From an uncultured Oscillospiraceae bacterium (GTDB lineage Bacteria > Bacillota > Clostridia > Oscillospirales > Ruminococcaceae), in contig CAJTTB010000015.1 in assembly GCA_910579175.1 (NCBI GenBank), forward strand, positions 1 to 64,000: a DNA stretch of 64,000 nucleotides. The letters run 5' to 3'. Below the pieces are notes generated by a model that saw only the letters and a list, made by a program, of their open reading frames with translations, made no database searches and was not told the origin of the DNA. The position numbers and the translations under genes are program-made. This document shows positions 41,517 through 50,296 of this stretch, in pieces. The first letter of the stretch is position 1. Every line of letters begins with the position of its first letter.

Positions 41517-42304
41517 TAAATAAACAAACCAACAATCATACTTTTGTAATTTGTGCTTATAAAGAAAGTCCCTATTTAGAACAAGCAATTGAGTCATTGC
41601 TAAATCAAACCCTAAAAAGTCAAATTATCATGGTGACTTCAACACCCAATGACTATTTGGCGCAAATAGCATCGAAATATCAATTTCCTATTTTTTCTCA
41701 CCGTGATGGCAGTATTGGAAAAGACTGGAATTTTGGTTTATCTAAGGTGACAACGAAATATGCTACCATTGCCCATCAGGATGATATTTATTGTCCTGAA
41801 TATCTACAGACTTGTATGGGAATGTTTCAAAAAAATCCAGATGCCTTGATTGCTTTTACCGATTATGATGAGATGAAAGATAACCAAGTAATTCCCAAAA
41901 GTAGAAATATGAAGATTAAACGAATATTATTGGCGCCGTTAAAATATTTTAAACACAACCGTTTGATACGCAATCGCGTGTTGGCTTTGGGTTGTGCAAT
42001 CTGTTGCCCAGCAGTGACTTATAATTTGCATACACTGTCAAATTTTCAGTTTAATCATCAAATGACAGTTAGCTTGGACTGGGAAGCTTGGTACCGAATT
42101 GCCCAAAAAAAAGGTGCGTTTTGTTACAGCGACCGTTCACTGATGTATCATCGCATTCACGAGGAATCTGAAACAACCCAAGCGATTCAGGATAGTCGTC
42201 GTGAGCAGGAAGATCAGTATATGTTTGAAAAGTTCTGGCCAAAATGGATGGCAAACTTTTTGATGAAATTTTATAGCAAAAGTCAGGACAGCAACAATGG
42301 ATAA
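41513..42304 (+). CDS. Family 2 glycosyltransferase
   Basis: A 263-residue GT-A enzyme: HTFVICAYKESPYLEQAIESLLNQT at the N terminus is the GT2 start, HQDDIYCPEYL carries the DxD-like acidic metal site, and DWEAWYRIAQKKG supplies the usual acceptor-side acidic motif (E/DW). No membrane segment is present. The start is TTG 41513, overlapping the flippase stop, with AAGGAAGG upstream. An ATG far upstream in this frame would overlap the flippase gene heavily and is rejected. Donor and acceptor sugars are unknown. Confidence 0.85.
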   Translation: MINKQTNNHTFVICAYKESPYLEQAIESLLNQTLKSQIIMVTSTPNDYLAQIASKYQFPIFSHRDGSIGKDWNFGLSKVTTKYATIAHQDDIYCPEYLQTCMGMFQKNPDALIAFTDYDEMKDNQVIPKSRNMKIKRILLAPLKYFKHNRLIRNRVLALGCAICCPAVTYNLHTLSNFQFNHQMTVSLDWEAWYRIAQKKGAFCYSDRSLMYHRIHEESETTQAIQDSRREQEDQYMFEKFWPKWMANFLMKFYSKSQDSNNG

Positions 42305-42324
42305 CAGAAGAAAGGAATGAAAAG

Positions 42325-43029
42325 ATGAAGGTATTGATTATTATTCCCGCCTTTAATGAAGAAGAATCCCTTTGTAATGTCGTTAAAAATCTGAAATCTG
42401 CTGCACCTGATGTAGATTATTTAATTGTAAATGATTGTTCTACAGATAGGACAGAAGCGCTATGCCAAGAGCATGATTTTAACTATATTACATTTCCAGT
42501 AAATCTTGGTATTGGCGGAGGAGTACAAGCAGGTTATTTATATGCCGTCGAAAATGGCTATGATATTGCCATTCAGATGGATGGAGATGGTCAGCATGAC
42601 CCCAATTATATTAAAGATGTGATAAAACCCCTTCAAGATGGAACGGCTGATATGGTGATTGGTTCCAGATTTATTACCAAAGATGGCTTTCAATCTTCTG
42701 CAATGCGTCGATTGGGAATTGGATTTTTAAAGTTTCTCATTCGGATTTGTTGTGGAACGACCGTCAATGATACCACAAGTGGATTTCGCGCAACCTCTCG
42801 GTCATTGACAAAATTTTTTGCCAAAAATTATGCACAGGATTATCCCGAACCAGAAGCAATTATTGCCGCTGTGTTGGAGGGGTATCGCGTGACAGAAGTT
42901 CCTGTTATTATGCACGAACGTCAGGGGGGAGAATCTTCTATTAATGCGCTGAAATCTATCTATTATATGATTAAGGTTTCATTGGCAATTTTAATTTATC
43001 GATTGGGAAATTTAAAAAAGAAGGGGTAA
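42325..43029 (+). CDS. Polyprenyl-phosphate glycosyltransferase (DPM1-like GT2)
   Basis: 234 residues with the GT2 fold typical of dolichol/undecaprenyl-phosphate mannosyl- or glucosyltransferases: IIPAFNEEESL, the nucleotide-site IVNDCSTDRT, DGDGQHDP as the metal-binding DxD, and TSGFRATSR. It lacks the C-terminal membrane helices of GtrB-type enzymes. It probably charges a polyprenyl phosphate with a sugar that the DUF2142-like protein then uses. The small DUF2304 protein next to it is a frequent neighbour. Confidence 0.9.
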   Translation: MKVLIIIPAFNEEESLCNVVKNLKSAAPDVDYLIVNDCSTDRTEALCQEHDFNYITFPVNLGIGGGVQAGYLYAVENGYDIAIQMDGDGQHDPNYIKDVIKPLQDGTADMVIGSRFITKDGFQSSAMRRLGIGFLKFLIRICCGTTVNDTTSGFRATSRSLTKFFAKNYAQDYPEPEAIIAAVLEGYRVTEVPVIMHERQGGESSINALKSIYYMIKVSLAILIYRLGNLKKKG

Positions 43030-43033
43030 TGAT

Positions 43034-43423
43034 ATGGTAATCACACTAAGGATTTTTTTGATTGTCTGTATTTTAATTTATTTGTTGATTATATTGAATT
43101 TACTCCGAAAGAAAAATTTAAATCTTCGCTATACTCTGGTTTGGTTACTGTCTGGAGTTATCATGATGGTGGTTTGTATATTCCCTGATTTGTTATTTGA
43201 GTTTGCAAGGTTTATTGGGGTAGTAGACCCAGTCAATATGGTCTTTATGGTAGAGGGAATGTTTATTTTGATTATCCTGTTATCATTGACCACAATTGCT
43301 TCCCACAGCAATGACAAAATTAGAAAACTCACCCAGACGATTGCATTGTTAGAAAGAAGAATTCGCAAATTGGAAGAAGGTCAACAGGCACAAGATTTAC
43401 AAGAAGAAAAGAAGTGCCCTTAA
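43034..43423 (+). CDS. DUF2304 membrane protein
   Basis: A 129-residue protein with three hydrophobic segments and a charged coiled tail (RKLTQTIALLERRIRKLEEG). NLRYTLVWLLSGVIMMV matches the DUF2304 family, which is usually encoded beside polyprenyl-phosphate glycosyltransferases and may act as its membrane partner, compensating for the lack of membrane helices in the preceding enzyme. The start lies 4 bases after that gene, and the helicase gene begins 1 base after its stop. Confidence 0.88.
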   Translation: MVITLRIFLIVCILIYLLIILNLLRKKNLNLRYTLVWLLSGVIMMVVCIFPDLLFEFARFIGVVDPVNMVFMVEGMFILIILLSLTTIASHSNDKIRKLTQTIALLERRIRKLEEGQQAQDLQEEKKCP

Positions 43424-43424
43424 C

Positions 43425-45548
43425 ATGGATTTGATACAATACTTAAATCATGAATTTCAGATTCAATTAAATCAACAACAGATACAAGCTGTCTTGAGTG
43501 ACGAGAAGAATATTTTGTTGTTGGCAGTGCCAGGTTCTGGAAAGACCACTGTTTTAGTCAGCCGAATTGCAAAGTTGCTGTTAAACGATAAGATAGATGC
43601 TTCTCGGATTCTCACATTGACCTTTAGCCGCGCCTCTGCAAAAGATATGGGGGAGCGGTTTTCTCGTTTGTTTGGACCACTTGGCATATCATCTCCGCGT
43701 TTTTCCACCATACATAGTTTTTGTTATACCATTTTAAAATATTATTCTAGGCGTTATCAAAGATCTTTTCCTACCTTGATTGCGGATGCTAGTGGTGAGA
43801 TTACAAAAGGGCAGATGTTGCGTCAAATTTATCAACAGGTTTGTCATGATTATTTGGCAGATGATTTGCTGGAAAGTCTTTCCAATGATATTAGTTTGGC
43901 AAAAAATTTACACTATACCAAATCAGAAATCAAACAAATGCAAAGTACAGTAGAACCCTTTTTTGAACTGTATCAAGCCTATGAAACAGCAAAAAAAGAG
44001 AATCATATGATGGATTATGATGATATTTTGATATTTGCATTGGAAATTTTGCAAAAACTTCCATCTGTATTGTCTCATTTTCAAAAACAGTACACCTATA
44101 TTCAAATTGACGAAGCACAAGATACTTCTAAGATTCAATATGAGATTATTCATTTGTTCTCCAAAACGACAAATTTATTTTTAGTAGGAGACGAAGACCA
44201 GTGTATTTATAGTTTTCGTGGCGCTTATCCAGAGGGGCTTTTGCGTTTCCAACAGGATTATGATGATACGGTAGTACTAAAAATAGAAAAAAATTATCGT
44301 TCTAATTGTGATATTGTGCGGGAAGCAAATTTATTTATTCAGGGGAACCAAGCGCGTTATCAAAAAAATATGTTTTGTGATAATCAAAGAGAGGGTTCCA
44401 TTGAGTTTATAGAATTAGAAGACTATAGCCAACAGTATCGGGAGATTGAAAAACTATTAAAACAGGAAAACAAAAATCATTCTGTTGCAATTTTATACCG
44501 CAATCATGAAAGTGTGGTTCCTGTGCTGGATATATTAAATCGCTTAAAAATACCCTATATCATGAGAGAACACAATCTGAAATTCTTTCATAGCTTTGTG
44601 GTAAAAGATATTTTGAGCTTTTTTAAACTCTCTTATCATGCGAAGGATATCAAAGCATTTCAACAGATTTATTATAAATGTATGTGTTCTAAGACGGTTT
44701 TTTTATTTGTAAAGGAAAATATACAATATTTTTCTTCTGTATTTGAAGCTGCTGCAAATTGTGCTCAGGTGCCTAGTTATTTAAAAACAAAATTGTTGGA
44801 ATATCACAAGTGTCTTTTAAAACTCAAGGATAAGCCTCCATTTGTAGCGATTGGGTGGATACAAGAAAAACTGGGTTATGATAAGTATTTATCAAAGCGG
44901 TGTTCCTCTGGAAATAATCCAGTTAATGCGGCATTAAAACTGAATATTTTAAAGACCATTGCACGAGAACATCAAACAATTGATACCTTTGTGGATCGTT
45001 TAATGCAGTTGGAGTTACAACTACAACAGGGAAATCAAGATGGTGAAGATGCTTGGCTGACATTGTCCTCCATTCATTCTAGTAAAGGTTTGGAGTTTGA
45101 TACTGTAATCTTGTTGGATATGTTGGAGAGTATTTTGCCAAACCAACACGCTTTGGATTATTTAGATGAGGGACAGACGACATTTTTAGAAGATGAAGCA
45201 AGATTATTTTATGTTGCAATTACTCGTGCAAAGTCAAGACTTGTGATTTATACTGCTGCATATTGTAACGATGAGCCAGTTGTAAAGTCCCAATTTGTAG
45301 CGCGTCTACAAAAAGAAATTCCCGTTTTAACAAGCAATCTTGGGACATCAGATGCGCAGTTACAGGGTAGAGAGGTATGGCACAAATTTTTTGGAGCGGG
45401 TGTCATTGTAGAGGAATTAGAAAGGGATATTGTGAAGATTTATTTTTTTAAACATGGCTGTAAAAATATCTCTTATCAAAGTTGTTTGGAAAGCAATTTG
45501 CTTAAAATTAATTCAAAAGTAAAATCGAAAGGAATTTTTTCATTATGA
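43425..45548 (+). CDS. UvrD/Rep-family superfamily 1 DNA helicase
   Basis: 707 residues with the SF1A motifs: motif I LAVPGSGKTT (residues 33-42), Q motif LNQQQIQAV, motif II DEAQDTS, motif III GDEDQCIYSFRGA, motif V SSIHSSKGLEFDTVILL and motif VI YVAITRAKSRL. It should translocate 3' to 5' on DNA. It is close in layout to PcrA/UvrD but with a distinct C-terminal region (about 630-700) resembling the short barrel tail of some clostridial UvrD-like proteins. It sits at the end of the polysaccharide operon, with only 1 base between the genes. Confidence 0.93.
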   Translation: MDLIQYLNHEFQIQLNQQQIQAVLSDEKNILLLAVPGSGKTTVLVSRIAKLLLNDKIDASRILTLTFSRASAKDMGERFSRLFGPLGISSPRFSTIHSFCYTILKYYSRRYQRSFPTLIADASGEITKGQMLRQIYQQVCHDYLADDLLESLSNDISLAKNLHYTKSEIKQMQSTVEPFFELYQAYETAKKENHMMDYDDILIFALEILQKLPSVLSHFQKQYTYIQIDEAQDTSKIQYEIIHLFSKTTNLFLVGDEDQCIYSFRGAYPEGLLRFQQDYDDTVVLKIEKNYRSNCDIVREANLFIQGNQARYQKNMFCDNQREGSIEFIELEDYSQQYREIEKLLKQENKNHSVAILYRNHESVVPVLDILNRLKIPYIMREHNLKFFHSFVVKDILSFFKLSYHAKDIKAFQQIYYKCMCSKTVFLFVKENIQYFSSVFEAAANCAQVPSYLKTKLLEYHKCLLKLKDKPPFVAIGWIQEKLGYDKYLSKRCSSGNNPVNAALKLNILKTIAREHQTIDTFVDRLMQLELQLQQGNQDGEDAWLTLSSIHSSKGLEFDTVILLDMLESILPNQHALDYLDEGQTTFLEDEARLFYVAITRAKSRLVIYTAAYCNDEPVVKSQFVARLQKEIPVLTSNLGTSDAQLQGREVWHKFFGAGVIVEELERDIVKIYFFKHGCKNISYQSCLESNLLKINSKVKSKGIFSL

Positions 45549-45940
45549 AAGAAGTTTTATTACATACCGTGTGGGAAAAAGAAATTACAGTCAATCGCGA
45601 CCAATTGGCAAAGTCTGTTGGCAGTGGTGAAGTGGCTGTGTATGCAACTCCAATGATGATTGCATTGATGGAAGAAGTTTCTGCATATTGTTTAAAACAG
45701 TTTTTAGATCCAGAAGAAACTTCAGTGGGAATATTGATGAACACCACCCATTCTGCTGCAACTCCAGAAGGAATGAAGGTGAAGGTAACTGCTGAAATTA
45801 TTGGGATAGAGGGAAAAAAGGTGACCTTTTCTGTAAAGGCGGTAGATGAAAGCGATGTCATTGGAAAGGCAATTCATGAACGCTTTATCGTCATCAAAGA
45901 AAAGTTTGAAAACAGAGCACAAAGCAAATTGACCAAATAA
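45545..45940 (+). CDS. FlK-like hotdog-fold thioesterase
   Basis: A 131-residue single-domain hotdog protein. The triad of the fluoroacetyl-CoA thioesterase FlK family is visible as T35 (ATP), E43 (MEE) and H69 (THS). Homologues without fluoroacetate metabolism probably clear other acyl-CoA esters, so the substrate is open. Its ATG overlaps the helicase stop (ATGA), implying coupled translation despite unrelated functions. A terminator shared with galE follows directly. Confidence 0.85.
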   Translation: MKEVLLHTVWEKEITVNRDQLAKSVGSGEVAVYATPMMIALMEEVSAYCLKQFLDPEETSVGILMNTTHSAATPEGMKVKVTAEIIGIEGKKVTFSVKAVDESDVIGKAIHERFIVIKEKFENRAQSKLTK

Positions 45941-45941
45941 A

Positions 45942-45975
45942 AAAGAGCTGCTCAATCAATACAGCAGCTCTTTAT
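45942..45975. terminator. Bidirectional terminator between the thioesterase gene and galE
   Basis: AAAGAGCTGCT (45942-45952) pairs with AGCAGCTCTTT (45963-45973) around a 10-base loop, with A and T flanks for both directions. Confidence 0.88.
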
Positions 45976-45980
45976 TACAA

Positions 45981-46979
45981 TTAGTGGTTGTTGGAAATGA
46001 AATTCCAAGCGTCTTTACACATGGTCTCGATGTTATATTGCGCTACCCATCCCAACATTTCTTTGGCTTTTGCTGGGTCTGCATAACATTCTGCAATATC
46101 ACCTGCGCGTCTTGGAGCGATTTCATAAGGGATTTTAATGTTGTTTGCCTTTTCAAAGGAATGCACAATATCTAAAACAGAATATCCGGTACCTGTTCCA
46201 AGATTGACCGCTTCAACACCTGTGTGTTTTCTGGCATATTGTAGTGCTTTTAAGTGTCCAACAGCAAGATCCACAACATGGATATAATCGCGCACACCGG
46301 TTCCGTCAGGTGTTGGATAATCGTTTCCAAATACATTCAAATGATCTAGTTTTCCAACAGCAACTTGGCAGACATAAGGCATTAAATTGTTGGGGATACC
46401 ATTTGGATTTTCCCCGATCATACCGCTTTGATGTGCTCCAATTGGATTGAAATAACGCAATAACATAACACTCCAATCATGGTCAGGAACATAGAGATCT
46501 GAAAGAATTTGTTCTAACATCAGTTTGGTGCTACCATATGGGTTTGTTGTGGAAAGTGGGAAATCCTCTCGAATTGGAACCGTCTTGGGAGAACCATAAA
46601 CGGTTGCAGAAGAACTAAAAACAATTCTCTTACAGTGATGTTTTCTCATTGCATCACATAAAATAAGTGTTCCAGTGATGTTGTTGTAATAATATTCCAA
46701 TGGCTTTTGTACAGATTCTCCAACTGCTTTTAAACCGGCAAAGTGGATTACAGTGTCAATTTCATTTTCAGAGAATACCTTTTCTACACCTTCAGGATCC
46801 AGCAAGTCTACTTCATAAAATTTGAAATCTTTTTTGGTAATTGCTTTGATTTTGTCTAGAACATCTGGTTTGCTGTTAGAAAAGTTATCCAGAATTACAA
46901 TGTTTTCACCTGCATTTAACAATTCGACGCAGGTATGAGAACCAATAAATCCTGCGCCACCTGTGACTAATACTGCCAT
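45981..46979 (-). CDS. galE: UDP-glucose 4-epimerase
   Basis: A 332-residue short-chain dehydrogenase-type epimerase: VTGGAGFIGSH binds NAD, S124 and the Y148xxxK152 pair (NPYGSTK) form the catalytic set, and YNNITGT and NPIGAH are typical of GalE. It interconverts UDP-glucose and UDP-galactose and would connect galactose released by the GH36 enzyme, as well as the surface glycan genes, to central metabolism. AGGAAACG precedes the ATG. It is a single gene; the upstream 47000-47217 holds nothing else I can name. Confidence 0.96.
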   Translation of the reverse strand: MAVLVTGGAGFIGSHTCVELLNAGENIVILDNFSNSKPDVLDKIKAITKKDFKFYEVDLLDPEGVEKVFSENEIDTVIHFAGLKAVGESVQKPLEYYYNNITGTLILCDAMRKHHCKRIVFSSSATVYGSPKTVPIREDFPLSTTNPYGSTKLMLEQILSDLYVPDHDWSVMLLRYFNPIGAHQSGMIGENPNGIPNNLMPYVCQVAVGKLDHLNVFGNDYPTPDGTGVRDYIHVVDLAVGHLKALQYARKHTGVEAVNLGTGTGYSVLDIVHSFEKANNIKIPYEIAPRRAGDIAECYADPAKAKEMLGWVAQYNIETMCKDAWNFISNNH

Positions 46980-47217
46980 AAAATCGTTTCCTTTCTATCA
47001 TTTAAAATTTGCTGCAAATTTATCTATTGCTTACAATTTTATTATATCTATCCGGCAGATGATTGTCAATCAAATACAACAATTATCCATATTTATGATT
47101 TTTATTGATACAGTCCGAGATGAATCAACCATATGATGGGATATGGATAAAGATATTCTGTTGATATCCACAAAGCTACTGCTTTGATTTGGTATGATAG
47201 GGTAAGTATCGATGATA

Positions 47218-47246
47218 TTGACAAAATAAAGGCTTCTTGGTATCAT
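47218..47246 (+). promoter_or_regulatory. Promoter of the pseudokinase gene
   Basis: TTGACA (47218-47223), 17 bases, TATCAT (47241-47246), giving a leader of about 65 bases. Confidence 0.75.
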
Positions 47247-47316
47247 ATAGTAGCATGTAAGTATAAATTGGTCAAATAATGCTAATGTGAAAATAGAAAG
47301 GCTTGGTCCTATTACA

Positions 47317-49233
47317 ATGAAGATTCAAAAATGTTTGGGTTGCATGAGGGAAATTGGCGCAGATATCACACGATGTCCCCATTGTGGTTTTTGTAAAGAT
47401 GACCCAGTGCCACCACATTTATTGCCTCCAGAAACATTATTACATAATGCTTATTTAGTTGGAAAACTGTTAAGGACAGATGGAGAAGGTGTTACTTATT
47501 TAGGTTATGATAAAAATATTTCCCGTCCAGTTATGATTCGGGAGTATCTTCCATTGACTTTGGTTTCAAGAGAACTAGAAGATATTGTGGTAAAACCAGG
47601 ATGTGAGGCAAAGTTTAAGGCGTTAAAATCTGATTTTGTCGATTTGTATCTGCATCTTGCAGATTTGAAGGTATTACCAAATATTTTAAAGGTGTATGAG
47701 GTATTTGAAGAACACAATACAATGTATGCCATTTGTGAATATGTAGAAAATCAGTCTTTGAATGATTATTTAATTGCTCATGCAGGAGAATTGACCTGGG
47801 AACAGGCTGCCGGATTATTTAAACCATTGTTGGAATCTTTGGTTGTCATTCACAGTTCTGGAGTGATTCATAGAGGGATTAGCCCAGAGACAATTGCTGT
47901 TTCCAGCAATGGAAATTTAAAATTGATGGGGTTTGCAATCTGTTCTGCTCGTGCAGTGGGAAGTGAAATTCAAAGCACATTATATGAAGGATATGCAGCT
48001 CCTGAACAGTATTCACTGATGGTACCACATGGAGAGTGGACAGATGTCTATGCAATTTGTGCTGTATTGTATAAGGTGTTGACTGGTACCATGCCTCCCA
48101 ATGCTTCTAGTCGTGCCATTAATGATAATTTAATTGATTTATATCAGCTTAATCATACAGTTCCTCAATATATTTCTAGAGCGGTAATGGGTGGATTGCG
48201 CTATGAATATACAGAGCGTACACAAACTATGCGCGATTTGATTAATATGTTGTATTTTGCAACTAGGATGGATCAAACGACATTATTTTCCAGTACTGCA
48301 ATTGCCAAACAACCTTCTGTTCGTCTAAAAGAACAGGAACCTGAAGAAGATGAAATCAGTTATTATAAAAATAAACGTCAGGACAAATATATTGAGTATT
48401 ATGAAGAAGAGGAAGAGGAAATACATAAAAAGCCAAAAAAGAACAAACGAAAAAGAAAGATGCCCATTTGGATTATTGTTTTACTCTGTTGTATTCCCGT
48501 GATTATCTTGGTTTGTTTGTTTTTATATGATGCAATGATTGGATTTTCTCCAAAAGATCGCGATACACATTCTATGCAAAGCAGTCAGCTCAATAGTCTT
48601 TTGTCAGAGGAAAGCTCTGAAGAGCCCTCTTCAAAAGAAGTTTCCTCTAAATCAGAGCCAATGCAGATTAAAACCCCTATGGAAACCTTTGTGGGAAGTG
48701 TATACAGTGTTTCTGAAATGGCAAAGTATAAGGATCGCTTTCATATTGGAGCACCGATTTATGAATATAATGAAGCTCCAGCAGGGCAGATTTTTAAACA
48801 GAGTATCGATCCTGGAACAGAAGTAACCGCAACAGAACAGTTGACCTTATATGTTAGTAAGGGTCCACGATATATTGTATTGCCACCAGTAGGCGGTATG
48901 GATGCAACCAGCTATATTGCGCAATTACAGGCAAATTATGATATTGTAGCAAGTACCAGAAAAGAATATCATGATGTGGTTGCTGCGGGAAAGGTGATTC
49001 GTGTAGAACCTTCTGAGGGCTCCACAATTGATCGTTCCATCGGCACGGTGATAACGGTGGTTGTCTCAATCGGTCCTGATCCCAATAAGACGATTGCTCC
49101 TTCGGAGCCAGAGTCCTCATCACAACCGACAGACCCAAATGGTGTAACACAAGAGCCAGGAAATAGCAGTTCAGAGGCAGCTCCATACGTTCAGGGAACA
49201 GAAGATACGCCGATGAATCCAGAGGCTGAATAA
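47317..49233 (+). CDS. Membrane pseudokinase with zinc ribbon and PASTA-like repeats
   Basis: A 638-residue protein: an N-terminal zinc ribbon (C6, C9, C20, C23), a Ser/Thr-kinase-like domain (about 40-320), an acidic/basic linker, one membrane helix (about 383-407), a Ser/Glu-rich stretch, and two PASTA-like repeats with a Pro/Ser-rich tail outside the cell. Catalysis looks lost: the VAIK lysine is R75, HRD reads HRG (G187), the asparagine after it is T192, and DFG reads GFA (205-207). It is likely a wall-sensing scaffold rather than an active kinase. The ATG at 47317 gives the zinc ribbon; GTG 47287 would add ten residues. Neither has a strong ribosome binding site. Confidence 0.85.
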   Translation: MKIQKCLGCMREIGADITRCPHCGFCKDDPVPPHLLPPETLLHNAYLVGKLLRTDGEGVTYLGYDKNISRPVMIREYLPLTLVSRELEDIVVKPGCEAKFKALKSDFVDLYLHLADLKVLPNILKVYEVFEEHNTMYAICEYVENQSLNDYLIAHAGELTWEQAAGLFKPLLESLVVIHSSGVIHRGISPETIAVSSNGNLKLMGFAICSARAVGSEIQSTLYEGYAAPEQYSLMVPHGEWTDVYAICAVLYKVLTGTMPPNASSRAINDNLIDLYQLNHTVPQYISRAVMGGLRYEYTERTQTMRDLINMLYFATRMDQTTLFSSTAIAKQPSVRLKEQEPEEDEISYYKNKRQDKYIEYYEEEEEEIHKKPKKNKRKRKMPIWIIVLLCCIPVIILVCLFLYDAMIGFSPKDRDTHSMQSSQLNSLLSEESSEEPSSKEVSSKSEPMQIKTPMETFVGSVYSVSEMAKYKDRFHIGAPIYEYNEAPAGQIFKQSIDPGTEVTATEQLTLYVSKGPRYIVLPPVGGMDATSYIAQLQANYDIVASTRKEYHDVVAAGKVIRVEPSEGSTIDRSIGTVITVVVSIGPDPNKTIAPSEPESSSQPTDPNGVTQEPGNSSSEAAPYVQGTEDTPMNPEAE

Positions 49234-49243
49234 TCGAGATACA

Positions 49244-49284
49244 GGAAGGTGAGCAAACTGATTTGCTTCGCCTTCTTTGTTTGT
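49244..49284 (+). terminator. Imperfect terminator after the pseudokinase gene
   Basis: GAAGGTGAGCAAA pairs with TTTGCTTCGCCTTC with one bulge and is followed by TTTGTTTG. Confidence 0.7.
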
Positions 49285-49306
49285 TTGAGAAAGGATTTGA
49301 CAAGAA

Positions 49307-49606
49307 GTGATTGTAATAGTTATCATGTGTATCGGTGTGTTAATTGGTTATCAGTGGTTTCCACATAAATGGTCTAAAGTCAATACAGTGTTACAGATGG
49401 TTTGTATCGCTATTTTAATTTTTTCAATGGGGGTTAAGTTGGGAAGTCGTGAAAACTTTTTATATGAAATAACACATCTGGGGTTTTCTAGTTTATTGTT
49501 TGCATTGATTCCAATTGGATTATCTGTTTTATTGGTTTATCTGCTGACAGAAAAATATTTGAAAAAATCAAAGAAAAAGAGTACTGAGGAGAAAGAAACA
49601 TGGTAA
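49307..49606 (+). CDS. LysO lysine exporter, N-terminal half (separate gene)
   Basis: A 99-residue membrane protein with three hydrophobic segments (LIGYQWFPHKWSK, then FSMGVKLGSRENF) matching the N-terminal DUF340 part of LysO/YbjE. In E. coli one polypeptide carries both parts; here the C-terminal part is encoded by the next gene, which overlaps by seven bases. Both products look intact, so this is a genuine split rather than a broken gene. The start is GTG 49307 with AAAGGA about 12 bases upstream. Confidence 0.78.
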   Translation: MIVIVIMCIGVLIGYQWFPHKWSKVNTVLQMVCIAILIFSMGVKLGSRENFLYEITHLGFSSLLFALIPIGLSVLLVYLLTEKYLKKSKKKSTEEKETW

Positions 49607-50202
49607 TCATTGCAGTTTCCGCATTGTTATTGGGTGTTATCTGTGGTCAGTGGTTGTTTTCGATACAGCTTGCCCAGACCATTGAATTTCTTGCAGAGTA
49701 TGTATTATATTTGCTGATGTTTGCAGTGGGAATTAGCATTGGAACCAACAAAATGATTTTACATAAATTAAGAGAATACAATTTGACAGTATTATTGATT
49801 CCTTTTGGAATTGTGGTGGGCTCTGTGACGGGAGGAGCAATCTGTGCATGGATATTAAAGATGCCATTGAATGCCAGTGTATCCATTGCCAGTGGGCTAG
49901 GTTGGTATAGTCTTTGTGGAGTTTTAATGGATGAATTGGCAGGCGCACAGATGGGTGCAATTGCATTTTTAAGCAATTTATTTAGAGAAATACTGTCTTT
50001 TTTGATGATTCCTTTGATTGTAAAGTGGTTGAATCCCTATACTGCAATTGCTCCAGCTGGTGCAACGAGTGAAGATACAACGCTGCCAATGATGATAAAG
50101 TATACAAAAGAAGATGTTGTTGTATTGTCAGTCCTCAACGGTGTGATCTGTTCTGCATTGGTACCAGTTATGGTAAACTTTTTTTACGCCGTTTTGCCAT
50201 AA
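49600..50202 (+). CDS. lysO: LysO lysine exporter, C-terminal half
   Basis: A 200-residue protein with about six membrane segments. FAVGISIGTNK, the ASGLGWYSLCGVLMDELAG motif and GAIAFLSNLFREILSFLMIP are the conserved core of LysO, the exporter that confers resistance to thialysine and removes excess lysine. It overlaps the N-terminal gene by seven bases, with GAGGAGAAAG giving its start, so the two halves should be made in equal amounts. No lysine riboswitch is visible upstream. Confidence 0.88.
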   Translation: MVIIAVSALLLGVICGQWLFSIQLAQTIEFLAEYVLYLLMFAVGISIGTNKMILHKLREYNLTVLLIPFGIVVGSVTGGAICAWILKMPLNASVSIASGLGWYSLCGVLMDELAGAQMGAIAFLSNLFREILSFLMIPLIVKWLNPYTAIAPAGATSEDTTLPMMIKYTKEDVVVLSVLNGVICSALVPVMVNFFYAVLP

Positions 50203-50263
50203 AATACACATTGGTATGGAGAATTATCATAGATGAAAAAACAAATGTACTAGAACATAAAAG

Positions 50264-50296
50264 TCAGCTAATCACTGCGTAATTAGCTGAAAAAAT
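50264..50296 (-). terminator. Terminator after metA
   Basis: TCAGCTAAT and ATTAGCTGA form a 9-bp stem with a 9-base loop; on the minus strand it is followed by CTTTTA. It also closes off the plus-strand lysO unit. Confidence 0.7.
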
